DNA of 64,000 nt from NCBI GenBank assembly GCA_029204225.1, contig CM055100.1:48822877-48886876 (forward strand), read 5' to 3'. Each line of letters opens with the position of its first letter. Position 1 is the first letter of the stretch. The DNA comes from Diphasiastrum complanatum. Taxonomy: Eukaryota > Streptophyta > Lycopodiopsida > Lycopodiales > Lycopodiaceae. Below, in pieces: positions 48,054 to 60,000 of the stretch. Position numbers and translations under genes: made by a program. Under the pieces are notes generated by a model. That model searched no databases. It was not told where the DNA came from and was given only the letters and a program-made list of their open reading frames with translations.

Positions 48054-48665
48054 CTGAAGAAAAAGAAAAAGAATTCACGATCCTCTATATCAGTCCCAAA
48101 GCAAAGTCCATATAAAATAAGATACTATCTATTGTGATGCATTCCAAGAACCTCTTGTATGAAACCGCTATAAGAACACCTTGCATCACATGGCGGGGTT
48201 TATCGGCTTAGAAGGAATGGCAGATACACCACACATTGCAGCAATAAAGAAATCATTTGAACGGCCTGTTTATTTTAAGACTTTAACAGAAGCAAATATT
48301 ATTATGATTATCAAGCTGATGGGGAGAACTTAAGCACGGCAATTAGCATTGGAAATGGAGCATGTCTCATGGCAGCTTTGAAAAAAGCTACATAGCACTC
48401 AAGAAACAGTCGTAAATACCGCCTCCACAGTTCCTAAATATGAATGACTTGATACTGAAAAGGGAATTGACCATTGCTTTCAGAGAAGAGAGAAGCTCTC
48501 CAATGCTACTTCGAATATGTCGCACAGAAAGTAGAATCGTCAATGCCTACAAGTTAATGACGCATTAAGAAACAGAAAGAGAGTCGAAGGAGGAGCAATT
48601 AGAGCCTTAGCCAGACATGACAAGAACAAACATGAGGGCTAGCCGAAATCACAGAAGCCTCTTAC
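48054..48665 (-). other. 5' UTR intron of the GATA gene
   Basis: Donor GTAAGAG at 48665-48659 and a pyrimidine-rich acceptor ending at 48054; 612 bases. Introns in the 5' leader are common in plant regulatory genes. Confidence 0.65.
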
Positions 48666-48819
48666 CAGTGAATTGCAACACCAACTTGGATGGAGAAGCA
48701 CACTAGGTGCTGCAATGCGGCCCCGAGCTTTATTGGAAACAGAGTAGAGGAACCACAGAAATGATAATGCTCTCAACTATGAACAACTTCTACACTTTCA
48801 TGCTCAACGGTGCAAAACT

Positions 48820-48903
48820 GTGACTTCTATGACTTCTATAGATTCTTTGGCTTCTGCGGATTCGTTGGCTTCTGTGGCTTCTGTGGATTCTCTGGGTTCT
48901 CCA
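48820..48903. repeat. 9-bp repeat GACTTCTAT/GGCTTCTGT type
   Basis: Eight to nine consecutive variants of the 9-bp unit (G-CTTCT-) form a mini-array inside the leader exon. It gives a repeating His/Arg/Ser frame in one upstream ORF. Confidence 0.8.
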
Positions 48904-49307
48904 GGTGCATGCAACAAGTGATGGGCTGGGAAAAGAAGAGAGAGCAGAGGCAGGAACCGAAAAGAAAGACGAATTTACAGAGAGAAAGAATGAAGGCAGG
49001 CAAAAATCCGGGATGATGAGCAGCAATAACAGGAGAGCAGTGAGTGTAGGTGAATTGGACACCAGAAGGGAAATCAGAAAGCAAAGAGGAGGCAATGAAG
49101 AGAAGAATTATGAAAAGGAAAGGGGATATGGGGTGGATGGGCGAGCGCTAGCTGAAAAGGTGATCGTGCGTGCAGGCAGCAGCAGAAGGAGATGGGGCTT
49201 CTTAGGTCAGAGCAAATAATGACGCATGGGCGGGCATAGCTAGCAGCAGCAACAGCGGCAGAAGCAGCAGAGGAGATATAATGCGAGAATGCAAAGGCAG
49301 CAGAGGA

Positions 49308-49334
49308 GGAGAAGAAGAAGAAGAAGAAGAAGAA
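49308..49334. repeat. (GAA)9 in the GATA leader exon
   Basis: GAA triplets on the plus strand, CTT on the transcribed strand, a typical plant 5' UTR microsatellite. Confidence 0.85.
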
Positions 49335-49632
49335 TGGAGAGCACCGGTGGGTTGGAGGGGGGGAGCAGTGGAGCGCATGATGAAGCCAGTGGGAGGCACC
49401 GGCAGACCGGGAGGAGTTCAAGCCCCGATGCCAACAATCCTCGCTGGCTCGCCTGCTCTCTCTGTGCTGGATTTCCGAATACCCCCCCTAACCCACCCCC
49501 CCTTCCTTCCTTTTAATTTTTAATTTTAATTTTTTTTGAGAGGCGACCCCCCTCCGCCACCTTTGCTTGTGCTGGTGTCTCCTAAGCAAGGAAGAGAGCA
49601 GGAGCGACCTCGTGACCGCCACCGTTGGATCC

Positions 49633-49640
49633 TTTTATAG
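49633..49640 (-). promoter_or_regulatory. TATA box of the GATA gene
   Basis: CTATAAAAGG on the minus strand, a near-perfect plant TATA box, in the GC-rich block upstream of the leader exon. Confidence 0.65.
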
Positions 49641-49917
49641 CGTTCAGATCTTGCCGCGTGTTTTACACTAGCCGTCCAGACTACTCCGTCTGGTGGTATG
49701 CTACGTGGCATAGATCTAGCCATGGGGCACGAACGTAGCGTGCTGCGCCGTGGCGGGCGAGCAGGAAGAAGAGTAAGAGAGAGCAGCGCCATCGCGAGCG
49801 AGCAGGAAGGAGAGAAAGCGACAGGAAGGAGAGAGAGAAGCCGGTGTCTCTGATTGTCACCGTCGGATTCCATCGCAAGTCTACAGAACTTGCCACGTTC
49901 TGAAAATCGGCCGTTTC

Positions 49918-50351
49918 CACGTGGCACATTTACACGTGTCGAAAGATCGATGGATGGAGCGTAGAATCTATTGTGCCCTTAAACCCCAGAGAGAGAGCTT
50001 GTCCCCTGCCATCGTCGTGACAGAAGCAAAACACAATCGTGACAGAACAAAACGTGCGTTGTGAGCGAGAAGGGGCGACGGCGGCGACGCGCTAAACCCG
50101 CGCACTTGGATGCCAGACACGTGTCATGATGCCACCTGGAGCGATATCAACGGACCACATCAACACGTGGAGAATCACGATTGGCCAAGATAATTTTCAA
50201 CGATAGCGAGTTACAAGTCTTCGACTGCCAATTAAGCTACGAGACAGAGCGGTGAATGCCCGGAATCCCTCAATCCATCCTCACTTCGATGTCTGCCACG
50301 AGTCAGAACTACCACGTGGCAAGATCCTAACAGTCAGGATATTCACACGTG
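49918..50351. promoter_or_regulatory. Cluster of six G-boxes (CACGTG)
   Basis: CACGTG occurs at 49918, 49933, 50118, 50164, 50313 and 50346. Four are extended to ACACGTG or CCACGTGG forms, as in ABA-response and light-response elements. The last two are within a directly repeated CACGTGGCAAGATCC. The cluster lies about 280-720 bases upstream of the TATA box. G-boxes bind bZIP and bHLH factors. Confidence 0.7.
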
Positions 50352-52222
50352 GCAAGATCCGCGTATCGTTACGAGAATCTGACCATCGAAAGCTAGGAGT
50401 CCTGGCGTAGGGGCGGAGGCAGGAACGTGCTGCAACGTGGGGGAGGAGTGAGGCCGCGCGGCCTATACGCCTCCACCGTCTAGGCCGCAGGGGCCATGTA
50501 GTTAGTAAAGTGGGAGAGAAATATGAGAGTTTTTTTTTTTTGTTAATTGGGGAAGGCCGGACACTTGGCGGTGCATGCCTCCAGTCCGGGATGCGCGGGT
50601 CCCGCTTGCTTTAGGTCGATTTTCTGCCACCCACCACGGAAGGCCCAGCCGCTGCCGCTGCTACCACTGACCACCTTTGCCTCACCTTTGGCCGTGCAGT
50701 TGTAACTACTACTCCACCCACCCACCATCAACCCCTTGACCCTCCAAAACTAAGTAGTAAGGAGAGCCTTTTAGTCCTAGGCCCAAAGTTCTACAAGCTT
50801 TTGCTCCTTAGCCTCCATCCATTACTAAACATCTCCTTCACTCCACACCTGACGACCAGTGTTCGGAAAGCTAACAAAGTATAGGAATGGAATCAGCATC
50901 TTTTTTCGAAAATCGATTTCGTAAAAAACTTGCAAGAAATTGACCATTACATTAAATGACGACTCTTTTTGAACGTAGAAAATTGTTCCTTTGTTATTTT
51001 CATATGCAAGAAATTTGTGTGCAGTAATTTAGGCACATTCTTGTAGAGCTTAGGTTACATCGCTTCATTGAGTCAGAAAAATAATTTATTAATGTAAATT
51101 TCAAGTATTTTGCTAGCAAGCAATTTGGTATGCAATATTTAGAAGGCAAGAATTTTTAAAAATCGACAACTTCTAGAAAATGTAGGAAATTGGAGGGATT
51201 TTAGGGTTTCACAAAAACTACCTCACCTCAGGCTCAAATTAGATCCAATCACAGTAGCGGTGAGAGAGGGTGTATAGGTAATTTCCACAATATGCAAAAG
51301 TGTGAGAATTATCTGGCTTCAAGTGAGAATTCCGTAGCTATATTGATAATTGCAAGAAATGTTTGAAGCTTTTAGCACATGAACTTTCATCCCCTAGGGC
51401 TTTTTAAGGGTATCATATTTATGAGGGAGGAGGAGCAACCCTACACCCTCAATCCAAAGTGGATCAAGACAACATGCTTAAACTAAAAAACAAATAAAAA
51501 AATTTCAATGGATAAGAACTTCACTTGCGAGCTTGCCCACTCAAATTCAACTCCCCTTATGCGTGATTGAGGATTTATTTGGCTTCGACAAATAAAATCC
51601 AAGGGGTCTATGCTTAGTGAAAATCGGGCCATTTGCCCATAACTTATTGTCGAAACTAACCTTTGAGTGAAAATTGAGATAATATAGACTATTATGACAT
51701 GGCCTCCTTGGTGTGCCATAATCCAAAATGTTTATCACAACCATTATAAATATATTCACAAAATGTACACTTGTCCATAGTCATAGTCACCAATATAGAT
51801 ATATACATAAATGTACACTTGTCCATAGTCATAGTTGTCTAGGCAATGTACATAGGAAATAAAAATATTTTTTTTCTTAAAAAAAATTATTAGTTGGAAG
51901 TATTTTTGTCTACCATATATATATATATATAATTGAAATAATCTGCCCTAACACAACATTGCAAACATTGCAAGTACATTTGAGGAAAATAAAAAATAAA
52001 AAGTATTCGATGTCACATGTCAACAAGAAATTGGCTTGAGCCCACATTCTCAATCCATTATAACAACATAAACAAAATACACCTTGTCGTATAATTGGGG
52101 ATGCCATCCAATCTTTCTTAGCAAAGTAGCTTGGTCATCTCCTTGAGCATGTCCTAACATTTGTTTTTGCAAGTCCATGCTCCATAGTGGATGTTTAGTG
52201 TCCAGCGTTCACCCCACTCCCG
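50352..52222. other. Distal upstream and intergenic DNA
   Basis: GC-rich to about 50700, then AT-rich. No gene. A poly-T run at 50530-50541 and short frames only. A 27-bp direct repeat is listed separately. Confidence 0.45.
51761..51835. repeat. 27-bp direct repeat, two copies
   Basis: The 27 bases at 51761-51787, starting AAATGTACACTTGTCCATAG, recur at 51809-51835 with no visible change. Confidence 0.85.
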
Positions 52223-52345
52223 AAAAAGATTAACCACTTAAGTAGTTAATGCATCCACAAAGACTCGAGTTCAAAGAGGTCAGCCCACCCCCCAAAAAGA
52301 TTAAGTGGTTAATGCATCCACAAAGACTCAAGTTCAATTCCTAGC
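52223..52345 (+). mobile_element. SINE-like body, partly duplicated
   Basis: AAAAAGATTAA...TTAATGCATCCACAAAGACTC occurs at 52223-52275 and again at 52294-52337. The second copy has an A-box-like TTAAGTGGTTAA and a B-box-like AGTTCAATTCC (52331-52341). This looks like a tRNA-derived SINE with a duplicated head. Confidence 0.45.
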
Positions 52346-53369
52346 TGTTGCAAAAGATGCAAAACTTAGGTGCATGGTCTTCCAATCTTGACACGCTTGC
52401 ATGTGGATGTACATTGTACATGATGATAGCTTGAATAATAAAGCCTACTAAATGCATTTGCAAAAGAAAAATAAAACTCAATTTGAAAAAGGCACAAGGT
52501 ATGGGCCATGGGATGCTACTTAATGTTGGTTCAAACTTGTTATGTGTTGTGTTCTTCTTTGTGGCTTTTTCTTATTCAACTAGAAGCGAGGAGTAGGTAA
52601 ACTATAAAAGCTCATTAACCTTTTCTATAATTGTAACTTTATGTAGGGAAATTTATTTTGGTATGGTGGACAAATCATCAATAGTTCACATGTTGTAAAG
52701 ATCTTGACAACATGGGCTATGTTGTCATGTGGACTAATATTTTAATCAGCAATCACCCTCTAACTCAACATCATCTATTAATCTTACCCATCTTCAAGCA
52801 CATTCACTAAGGACAAACCAAGAGCAAATCACATGTCCAATTAGATGTGACTTTAGCTTTTAATATTCTTGATCCAACAAGCAATGTCTAGTTTCAAAAG
52901 CAAAACAAATCAAAGTACTATTTGATTTGTTACATATATTTTGTTTGAAGATATAATGTAGTCTTGCTCCGTACACATGTTCTTGTGCATTGCATCATAT
53001 ATGCACATACTTAAGTAATTTGATGCTAGATAATCGTACATGTAACATAGATTGAACTATGATAATAATCAATTATCTTATATTTGAAAATAATTTTGGA
53101 GAACAAAGTTACAAACATCTAAATCCTAACTCATATCATGGTATGTAACATGTGTCATTTATTGAGCTAAGCAATTCTAAAGCAAAAAGCTAATATGGTA
53201 TGACAATGTCTTTCAAAATACAAAAGACATTACACATTAGCCATTACAACACTCACAATTTTACAAAGACCAAAAAAATATCTCTTTGAATGAAACAAAT
53301 TATAGATCATTTATATATGGTCACTTCTATGACATAAGGTAGCGATACCACTATGCCACCTATGTATAG
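52346..53369. other. No recognisable feature
   Basis: AT-rich sequence between the SINE-like body and the Copia/LINE cluster; no frame, LTR end or tRNA seen. Confidence 0.45.
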
Positions 53370-53500
53370 TACTTCAAAATGATGGGTTTCAAGCTTAAAA
53401 ATAACTTGACCCAAAGAGGGCATACTCATAGGACCACATAAATCACTATGGATTAATTCAAGATAGACTTAGCCTTTTTGGCTTGTCCTTTAGGAGTATT
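53370..53500 (-). pseudogene. Copia integrase fragment
   Basis: The minus strand reads PKGQAKKAKSILELIHSD (the last part beyond a frame end), then LCGPMSMPSLGQVIFK, the opening of a Copia integrase. It directly follows the LINE reverse transcriptase in the same frame. It lies on the wrong side of the Copia-5 RT to belong to that copy in normal order. Confidence 0.6.
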
Positions 53501-55195
53501 GAAACCTGTAGATAAAGGGAGCTCAGGAAGGAGGCCCTGAGGACACCAAGCAACACATTTAGAGGGATTGACAGTGAGGCCCAAAGCCAAAAGTTGTTGA
53601 GAGAAATGTAGGAAAGCCATAAAGACGTCCTTAGTAGGTCCCACAATATGCGTGTCATCAGCAATAGAGGGAAACAAACAAGAAGGAAAAGCAGCAGAAG
53701 AAGCACGCAATGCCCGAAAGTGCACCAAAGCAAAAAGAACACCACCCAAGAGATCACCTTGTCTGATACCATCAGCAGACGAGATAACCGAAACATCACC
53801 TAAGCGAGAAGCATGACTGAAATATAGAGGCGCATCCATGGAATAAAAAAAGTGAACAAACGGGATGAGCTGAGCGAGAGGACCGTGAGCCGCATGAAGT
53901 TCTTGGAAATGGCCCCTCGAGAAACAGAATTGAAATCATTTCTAACATCCACTTGAAGGACAACCCAATCTGGATGAAGATCCAAGGTAGCACACAAAGC
54001 ATGTACGACTGTCTTGCAACCACCAGGAGTAGCACAACCAAACTGATGAGGAAACAGGTGGTCATGAAAATTGTCATGAAGCTGAAAACCAAGAGCCCTA
54101 GAAACCAATCTGTATAAACCTCACCAACAGCAATGGGACACACTCCACCGCCAGGCTTATCCAGGGCTATCAAACGAGCAGCACCAAGAATACGAGCAAT
54201 AGAAAGAGAAATACGGCCACATGCTATGGAAGAGCAAACTTGAAAGAGCAAACCAAACCCACTAGCAGAGTCATCAAGAGACAAACAATCATGAAGATGC
54301 TCAAAAACCATACCAGAAGGACCCCCAGTTGACAGATGAGGGCTGCGTAGAAAAGCATTAAGAAAATGAGATTCTGAGAGTTGCAAAACGGAATCAGGTT
54401 CAAAGTCCTCAACAAAAGAGGGAAGGCAGTCATTTGCCGGTGGATGAAGAAGCTCCAAAGCTTGAAGGGTGGCAGCAGAAGGAGTAGCTAGACTTGTAGG
54501 AGCTAGAGCACGAGCTGCACGAGAATACTCACCCACTTGCCCAAGTAAAACACAGTGATGCAACCGACGATGAACAAGGGGTATAGAAACACCATCCGAA
54601 GTCGAATCCCACTGAGCAGCAAGCGCATGACAACGAAGGAAATGCTCTTCTTGCAGATTTTCCCAATCTCCTGACATAAAGCAAGGAATCTTGTTGCGAG
54701 TTTCCCTATGACCAGCATCACCACCCCGAGGAGGCAGAGGCAAGCACCAGAAATGAAAAAAAAAAAGGCATGCCAAGCTGCAATATCAGAAGGGTTGGAA
54801 GCCAGAAGAGACAAAGGTAAGGACAAAGCTCTTTGGACGTCTAAGCGCAAGGCAAAGGGAATGTGTGCATAAAGACGAGGACGAGGAAAACCCAAGTGAA
54901 AAGTAGTCAAAATGTCAAGGGAGTGAATCCAGGTCCAAGCCGAGTCAGGTGGCGAAGTGGGAGCAGGATGAGGTGCAAGGTCAACATTGGTTAATGTGAG
55001 CTGTTGATGAAAAGCAGAGCAAGCGTTATGATGGCGAGAAAGACCGGTAGCTTGCACATAAAGGCGATCACAGCTTGCACATGGAACACGGGGGGCGAGA
55101 AGAGGAAGAAGGAGAAAGCTGAGAAACTGAAAGAGAGGAAGAAAGTTGGTGGCGAAGATGGGACAGACAGTATGGCACCACCAAACCAGAGGAAA
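53500..55195 (-). pseudogene. LINE (non-LTR) retrotransposon reverse transcriptase
   Basis: Minus-strand frames in order. Near 55080-55020 a C2H2-type finger reads CASCDRLYVQATGLSRHHNAC. A long linker follows, then RT motifs: GPSGMVFEHLHDCL (54330), LIALDKPGGGVCPIAVGEV (54170), LQVDVRNDFNSVSR (53960) with the first catalytic Asp, SADGIRQGDLLGGVLFAL (53780), and ADDTHIVGP (53655) with the catalytic Asp pair, then NPSKCVAWCPQG. The order is that of non-LTR retrotransposons. Frame shifts near 54730, 54125 and 53830 break it. No endonuclease or RNase H was recognised and no poly-A tail was found. The copy sits between Copia pieces. Confidence 0.82.
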
Positions 55196-56216
55196 TAAGC
55201 AAGGAATCCGTGTTAAGTCGAGAATAACATGACCTTGGAGCTTGCTTTAGTCCATATAGACTTTTGAATAGCAAGCTGATCCATATAAATCTCTTATTCT
55301 AGATATTCATTTAAAAATGCATTAGAGACATCTAGTTGAAGAACTTTCCAATTGAAAAAACAAGCAATAGAAATTATGATTCTAATTGATACCATCTTTG
55401 CAAGTGGAGCAAAAGTCTCCTTATAATCAAGTCCATAAACTTGAGCAAAACCCTTTGCACAAAGCCTAGCCTTGTACTTGTTGATTGTGCCATCTTGATT
55501 ATACTTGACTCAAAAAACCCACTTGCAACCAATGGTGTGCTTGTTGGATGGAAGATTCACAAGCTCCCATGTCTTGTTGGCCATCCAAGCATCATATTCC
55601 TCCTTCATGGCAAGAAACCATTCCTTTGAATTGAGTGCATCATATACATCCTTTGGCTCCTCATGTGAAATAAAATAAGCACAATTAGTGGAGTCGAGTT
55701 CCACTTGCTTGCCTCTATCTTGATATGTAAGCTTCCTAGGCTCGGATCTTTCTCTTTGAGATCTCCTTGTTGAAAAGATTCGATGTGACTCCTCCTCAAT
55801 TCTCGGGCCCATCTCTCCATGTCTTCAAGGGTGATGATTGGAGTATCTTTTTGAGAATCTTTGAACTTGGCCTCCTCAAGAATGTATTTTTGATCCTCAT
55901 GGAATATAACATTCCTACTCTCAATTGTAGTTGAGGTAGAGGGAACATAGATTCTGTAAGCCTTCTTGTTGGATGCATATCCAACCATGATCCCAATAAT
56001 AGAATTAGGATCATCTCTATTCCTTGTTTCCAAGGGTACATGAACAAAGCAAACACATCCAAAAACTCTAAGGTGATCTACCTTAGGTTTCTTCTTAAAC
56101 AAGACTTCATAAGGTGATATTCTAGCAAGTGCATTGTGAGGTAATCTATTGCACAAATAGTTTGCACAATTTATTGCTTCACCCCAATATTCAATAGGCA
56201 AAGAAGCTTCAACTCG
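55196..56216 (-). pseudogene. Copia-5 integrase-RT fragment
   Basis: A third member of the Copia-2/-4 family. From the right: integrase C-terminal sequence (LPIEYWGEAINCANYLCNRL, then VDHLRVFGCVCFVHVPLE). A linker follows, then the RT opening (NKTWELVNLPSNKHTIGCKWV), a stop, and the RT up to LYGLKQAPRSCYSRLN near 55230. The frame is then cut by LINE sequence. On the right the copy ends abruptly at about 56216 where another LTR-like sequence begins. Confidence 0.82.
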
Positions 56217-57037
56217 GTGTGGGGTCGAAGATCTGTCGTAGTATAGCCCTTCCGCCTGTCAACAAAGGTTAGATCACTGGATAGGTGCCTAACTATGCAT
56301 AGATGCTACTTTTAGTTAATTTCCTACTTTCTCCCTTAACTCTACTCACCACTATATTACTCCTCTTTAACTCTACTCCTCTACACTAACAATCATCATA
56401 GTTTGGCTGAAGGGAAGGAACGGAGAAGAAGAGATTGAGAAGAGAAGAGAAAGAGAGAGAAAGAGAGTGAGGGTGGAGGTTAGCTCAAATGCTCCTTATG
56501 CTTGCTAATGGAAAAACATTCACTATGGCAAACAATAAACATGGAAATAGAAAGCAATAGAAAACACAACCAAGAGCAATAGCAAGTAGTGAATAGCAAA
56601 TGAGGATGCTTCTCTTCCAAAAATGGTAGAGTTTCCTCCTTCTCATTAAGCATGGAAATAGTGTACAAATGGTGTCTTTTTATAAAATGGGGAAGGCCCT
56701 TGCCCCTCAATCTTATTGGCTAATATTCACAATGATCCTAACCATTCATCTTGGACCCAACTTGATACAAGGGTCCACAAAAAGTACATTAGAAATCACA
56801 AGATTCATGTGAGTCCGAATTTGGACCCAACTCTAAAAAGTGATCTCTAAGTTCAAAAATGACATTGGGCCTTTAGTTTTATTTTAATTACAAGGCCCAA
56901 GTCAAGTTTATTTTATTTACAACTTCAATTGCGTGCTCATTGGGCCATGGGCTTATACACGCAGGATGCCATGCCCTCGCAACACATTTTATTGGAGGAT
57001 TTTATTTATTTACACTTTGTTGGAAATACCCCCAACA
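56217..57037 (-). repeat. Candidate 3' LTR of Gypsy-3
   Basis: On the minus strand it starts TGTTGGGGGTATTTCC at 57037, a classic LTR start, just after the extra ORF ends. A TATA box lies about 355 bases inside. The far end is assumed where Copia-5 sequence starts. No polypurine tract was seen before it and no second copy is in the window. Confidence 0.45.
56677..56686 (-). promoter_or_regulatory. TATA box in candidate Gypsy-3 LTR
   Basis: TTTTATAAAA, symmetric, so the strand is taken from the LTR orientation. Confidence 0.4.
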
Positions 57038-57039
57038 GG

Positions 57040-60000
57040 ACCCATGGTCTGAAGTAGTGCCGGTCCCTCGGCACTTTGCCGGTTTAGTAGAGCGTTCTCT
57101 TGGACCGCCTCCGGTAGATGAGATATCTCGTAACGTCTTCCATGAAGTTGAGACGGTCTAGTTTCTTCGAGTCCTTTGGCATGTGGAAGGACTTGTGGAC
57201 TCATGTCAGCCATTCCTGATCCACCCATGCTTGGAATCGTTTTGTCCAGGTATCTTCAACGAATGCAGCTCGGTAATATACGCGAGCGACTAGCAGCTGG
57301 TCTTCGACTTTGTCGGAAGCGAGCGACTGGCAGCTGGTCTTCGACTTTGTCGGAAGCGAGCGCCTTATTTGGATCAAAAAAATATGGAGGGAAGGAAATC
57401 ATCCCATTTTGTTTTTCAATTCCCATTAAATATTCCAAGTCCCGGGCGTAAATGGTTGTCGCGCAGACTGTGGGATCGGGGCAATTGATGTAGTGACTGG
57501 CGAATGCAGACAGAGCCTTTCTGGCGTCTACATCTGTTTTGATGATTGGCCAGTTGAAATTGTTGAGTGTGATCTGGTCCAGAGGAGTGCCGCATTCCGC
57601 CCATTTGGATCTTCTTGGACATGGCAGGAAATGCGCGTTCACCCGTAACTGTTGCAGACTCATCATGTAAGCCTTGATGGCCGCATGGTCTCTCTCAAAT
57701 AACTGCTGTCGCCACTCCGGTTGTGGTTGGAGGGCCGGTAAGGCTTGCAGTTCTTTTCTCTTGATGGTCTGAGATGAGAATGATATCTGTCAGCCGCCTC
57801 TTGATGACTCGTGGGAATATTTGGATAAAAATTCATTGATGTTTTCCTCCATGGATTTCAGTCTTCGAAAGGCCCGGCTGGCAGATATCATTCGTGACCC
57901 TCTGGATGATGTTGCTTGGCCCTGGCTGGTGGTTGCACCTTGGCTCTAGTCTCGCACCTCAGCGGCCGCAACTGTCTGCCCTTGGTCTTGGCCTTCGGAC
58001 CCTTGATCTGGTTGAAATCCCCCTGCTGCCTGCTGGCTCTGATCTTGGCTGGTACTAGCCTGTGCAGCGTCAAAATTAGGTGGCGGTGGAATTGCCATGG
58101 GGGTGGGCTGGGCCTTCATTTCCATGTATTTCTGGCATGCCTTGAGGGCTTGCTTGGCTTGGGTGAGCTCTTGAGTTGTGCTTGCCCGATACTTATTGAA
58201 TTTCGCCTGGTAGCCGTTGAGGGTTTGGCTATAAATCTGCACCTGACGTCGTAGAAGATTCATCTCTGATTGGAAAAGCGGCCTTGTGTCCGGTGCAGAT
58301 TGAGCTAACTAGACGAGCTTCTCGTCTTGTAAGGCTTTAACCTCCGTCCCCAAGCGCGTGTTCTCTGCTTTCAAAAGTGTAAGTTACACTTGGATGGGGG
58401 CAAGCCGTTGGGATGCTTCATCTTGAAGCTCCCGCACCTTTGTGGAGGCCTCAATCAGCACTTTGGAGAGGCTTTGAATATATTTGTTTAGGCCCTCCTC
58501 CTTCTGCTGCAGCTTGGCAATCTCCTTGTGCCCTGCTTGTTCATGTTGCTGAGCCAGAATCAGCTCTTGCTGCAGCTTGGTGAGGTCTGCTCGCAACTGT
58601 GTATTACTCGTTGCCAACTGTAGTACCCTGCTTTCCAGAATAGCTTTGGCTGCTATCGCATCCAGGATGTATTTTTCTAGGGTCTGGTACGCTGTCATTA
58701 GATCCGTGGGAGCAGCTAGTACACTGGCACTGGCAGGGGCTTGTGTTGTATCGGCCCCGATGACTTGTGGAATTCTGTCGTCATTGTCTTCGATCAGATT
58801 TTCATTTTTCCTAATGCCATCTAGGACGGTAGGGTCAGTCCGATCTGGTGATGCTACAAAAACTGTTTGTACAAATGCGTCATCAGACAGCGGTTGGCTG
58901 CCCTCGGCAACCTTTGGCGAAGCGGGTGGGGTGTGAGAAACAACTGTGGAAACATGGGTGAGGACGGTTTGTCTGAACGAGGGGATGGGAGGAACAGTGG
59001 GGAACTGAAGGGTGGTGTGGAGTATGGAAGAAGGTGAGGATGGAGCAGAAAGTGTCTGGCGTGGGGGTGAAAAATTGATAACTTGCATCCATGCTAGAGT
59101 GTTGGGGGACAGTTGCGAATCAGAAGGGTTGAATGTGAGAGGAGCAACGGTGGTGGCAGGAGTAATGGAGGATGCGATGGTGATGGATGGATCAGTGGAC
59201 ACTGGAAGAGAAGTAGGAGTGGTATCAACAGAAGAAACGAGGATGGAGACAGAAACAGATGTGGATGGAATAGGAAGACAGGTAGCGACAACATAAACTA
59301 GAGTGGGGGATTGCACGGAAGAAGAAGTGGCGGTGGTTGATGGAGTAGTTAGTGCTACAGTGGAGACACGTCTTTGGGCAACAGGTGGAGATGTGGATGT
59401 AGAGGTAGCGCCACACATTCGTTTGCTGGCCGTTGTGTTAATGACTGCAGGTTGGGAGGAGGTAGATGCTTGAGATGGTGGGTAAAGGTTAGTATGTGGA
59501 ACAAGGGTAGACAAGAGAGATGAGCATTGGAAACCATGCACTTTTGCCTCGAGAAGTGCGTAGACAAAGTTACACAACAGGGGGCCTGCTGGGATTCGCT
59601 CACAGTTGTTGGGTTTGATGGAGTTTGTTAGTTCTCGAATAAGGAAGCTATGCCAGTCGTATGGCACAACGGAGGGGTTAGGAAATTCAGAATGGATTCC
59701 ACTATCTGACTCAGCAGCGTAGACTGGATTCTGTCCTTGCGAAATGTTGAAATAACCAGAAAGTTATTCAACAGATGCGCAACTGCCTGAATGACGCGTT
59801 CCGTGATAGCTTCTTTCAGGTAACCATTGTTAGTCAGGATGGAGGTTTCTGGTGTGGTTTGAGTGACGAATGGTTTGATCAGAGCATGGCGTGGCGATGG
59901 GAGATGGGTTGACGATCACCGGACATAATGCCAATGGTGATCATCGAGTCGACGTTAATCCTGACCTTGTACGTGGTACCTTGGTACAAGAAGTGGAAAC

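Larger units (their letters stand above)
48666..49605 (-). other. Non-coding first exon of the GATA gene (start estimated)
   Basis: It runs from an estimated transcript start about 28 bases below the TATA box to the donor at 48665. It is about 940 bases long and rich in CT/CTT on the minus strand, and it holds several upstream ORFs (for example 49095-48790, 101 codons). A shorter leader from an internal start is possible. Confidence 0.45.

Noticed and set aside
49074-49929. Many overlapping 60-130-codon frames upstream of the GATA gene on both strands
   Set aside because: The GC-rich composition lowers stop frequency; none has a domain. They are treated as upstream ORFs or shadows.
58577-59301. 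Plus-strand frames opposite the Gypsy-3 extra ORF
   Set aside because: They mirror the Ser/Thr/Pro-rich linker and show low-complexity composition only.
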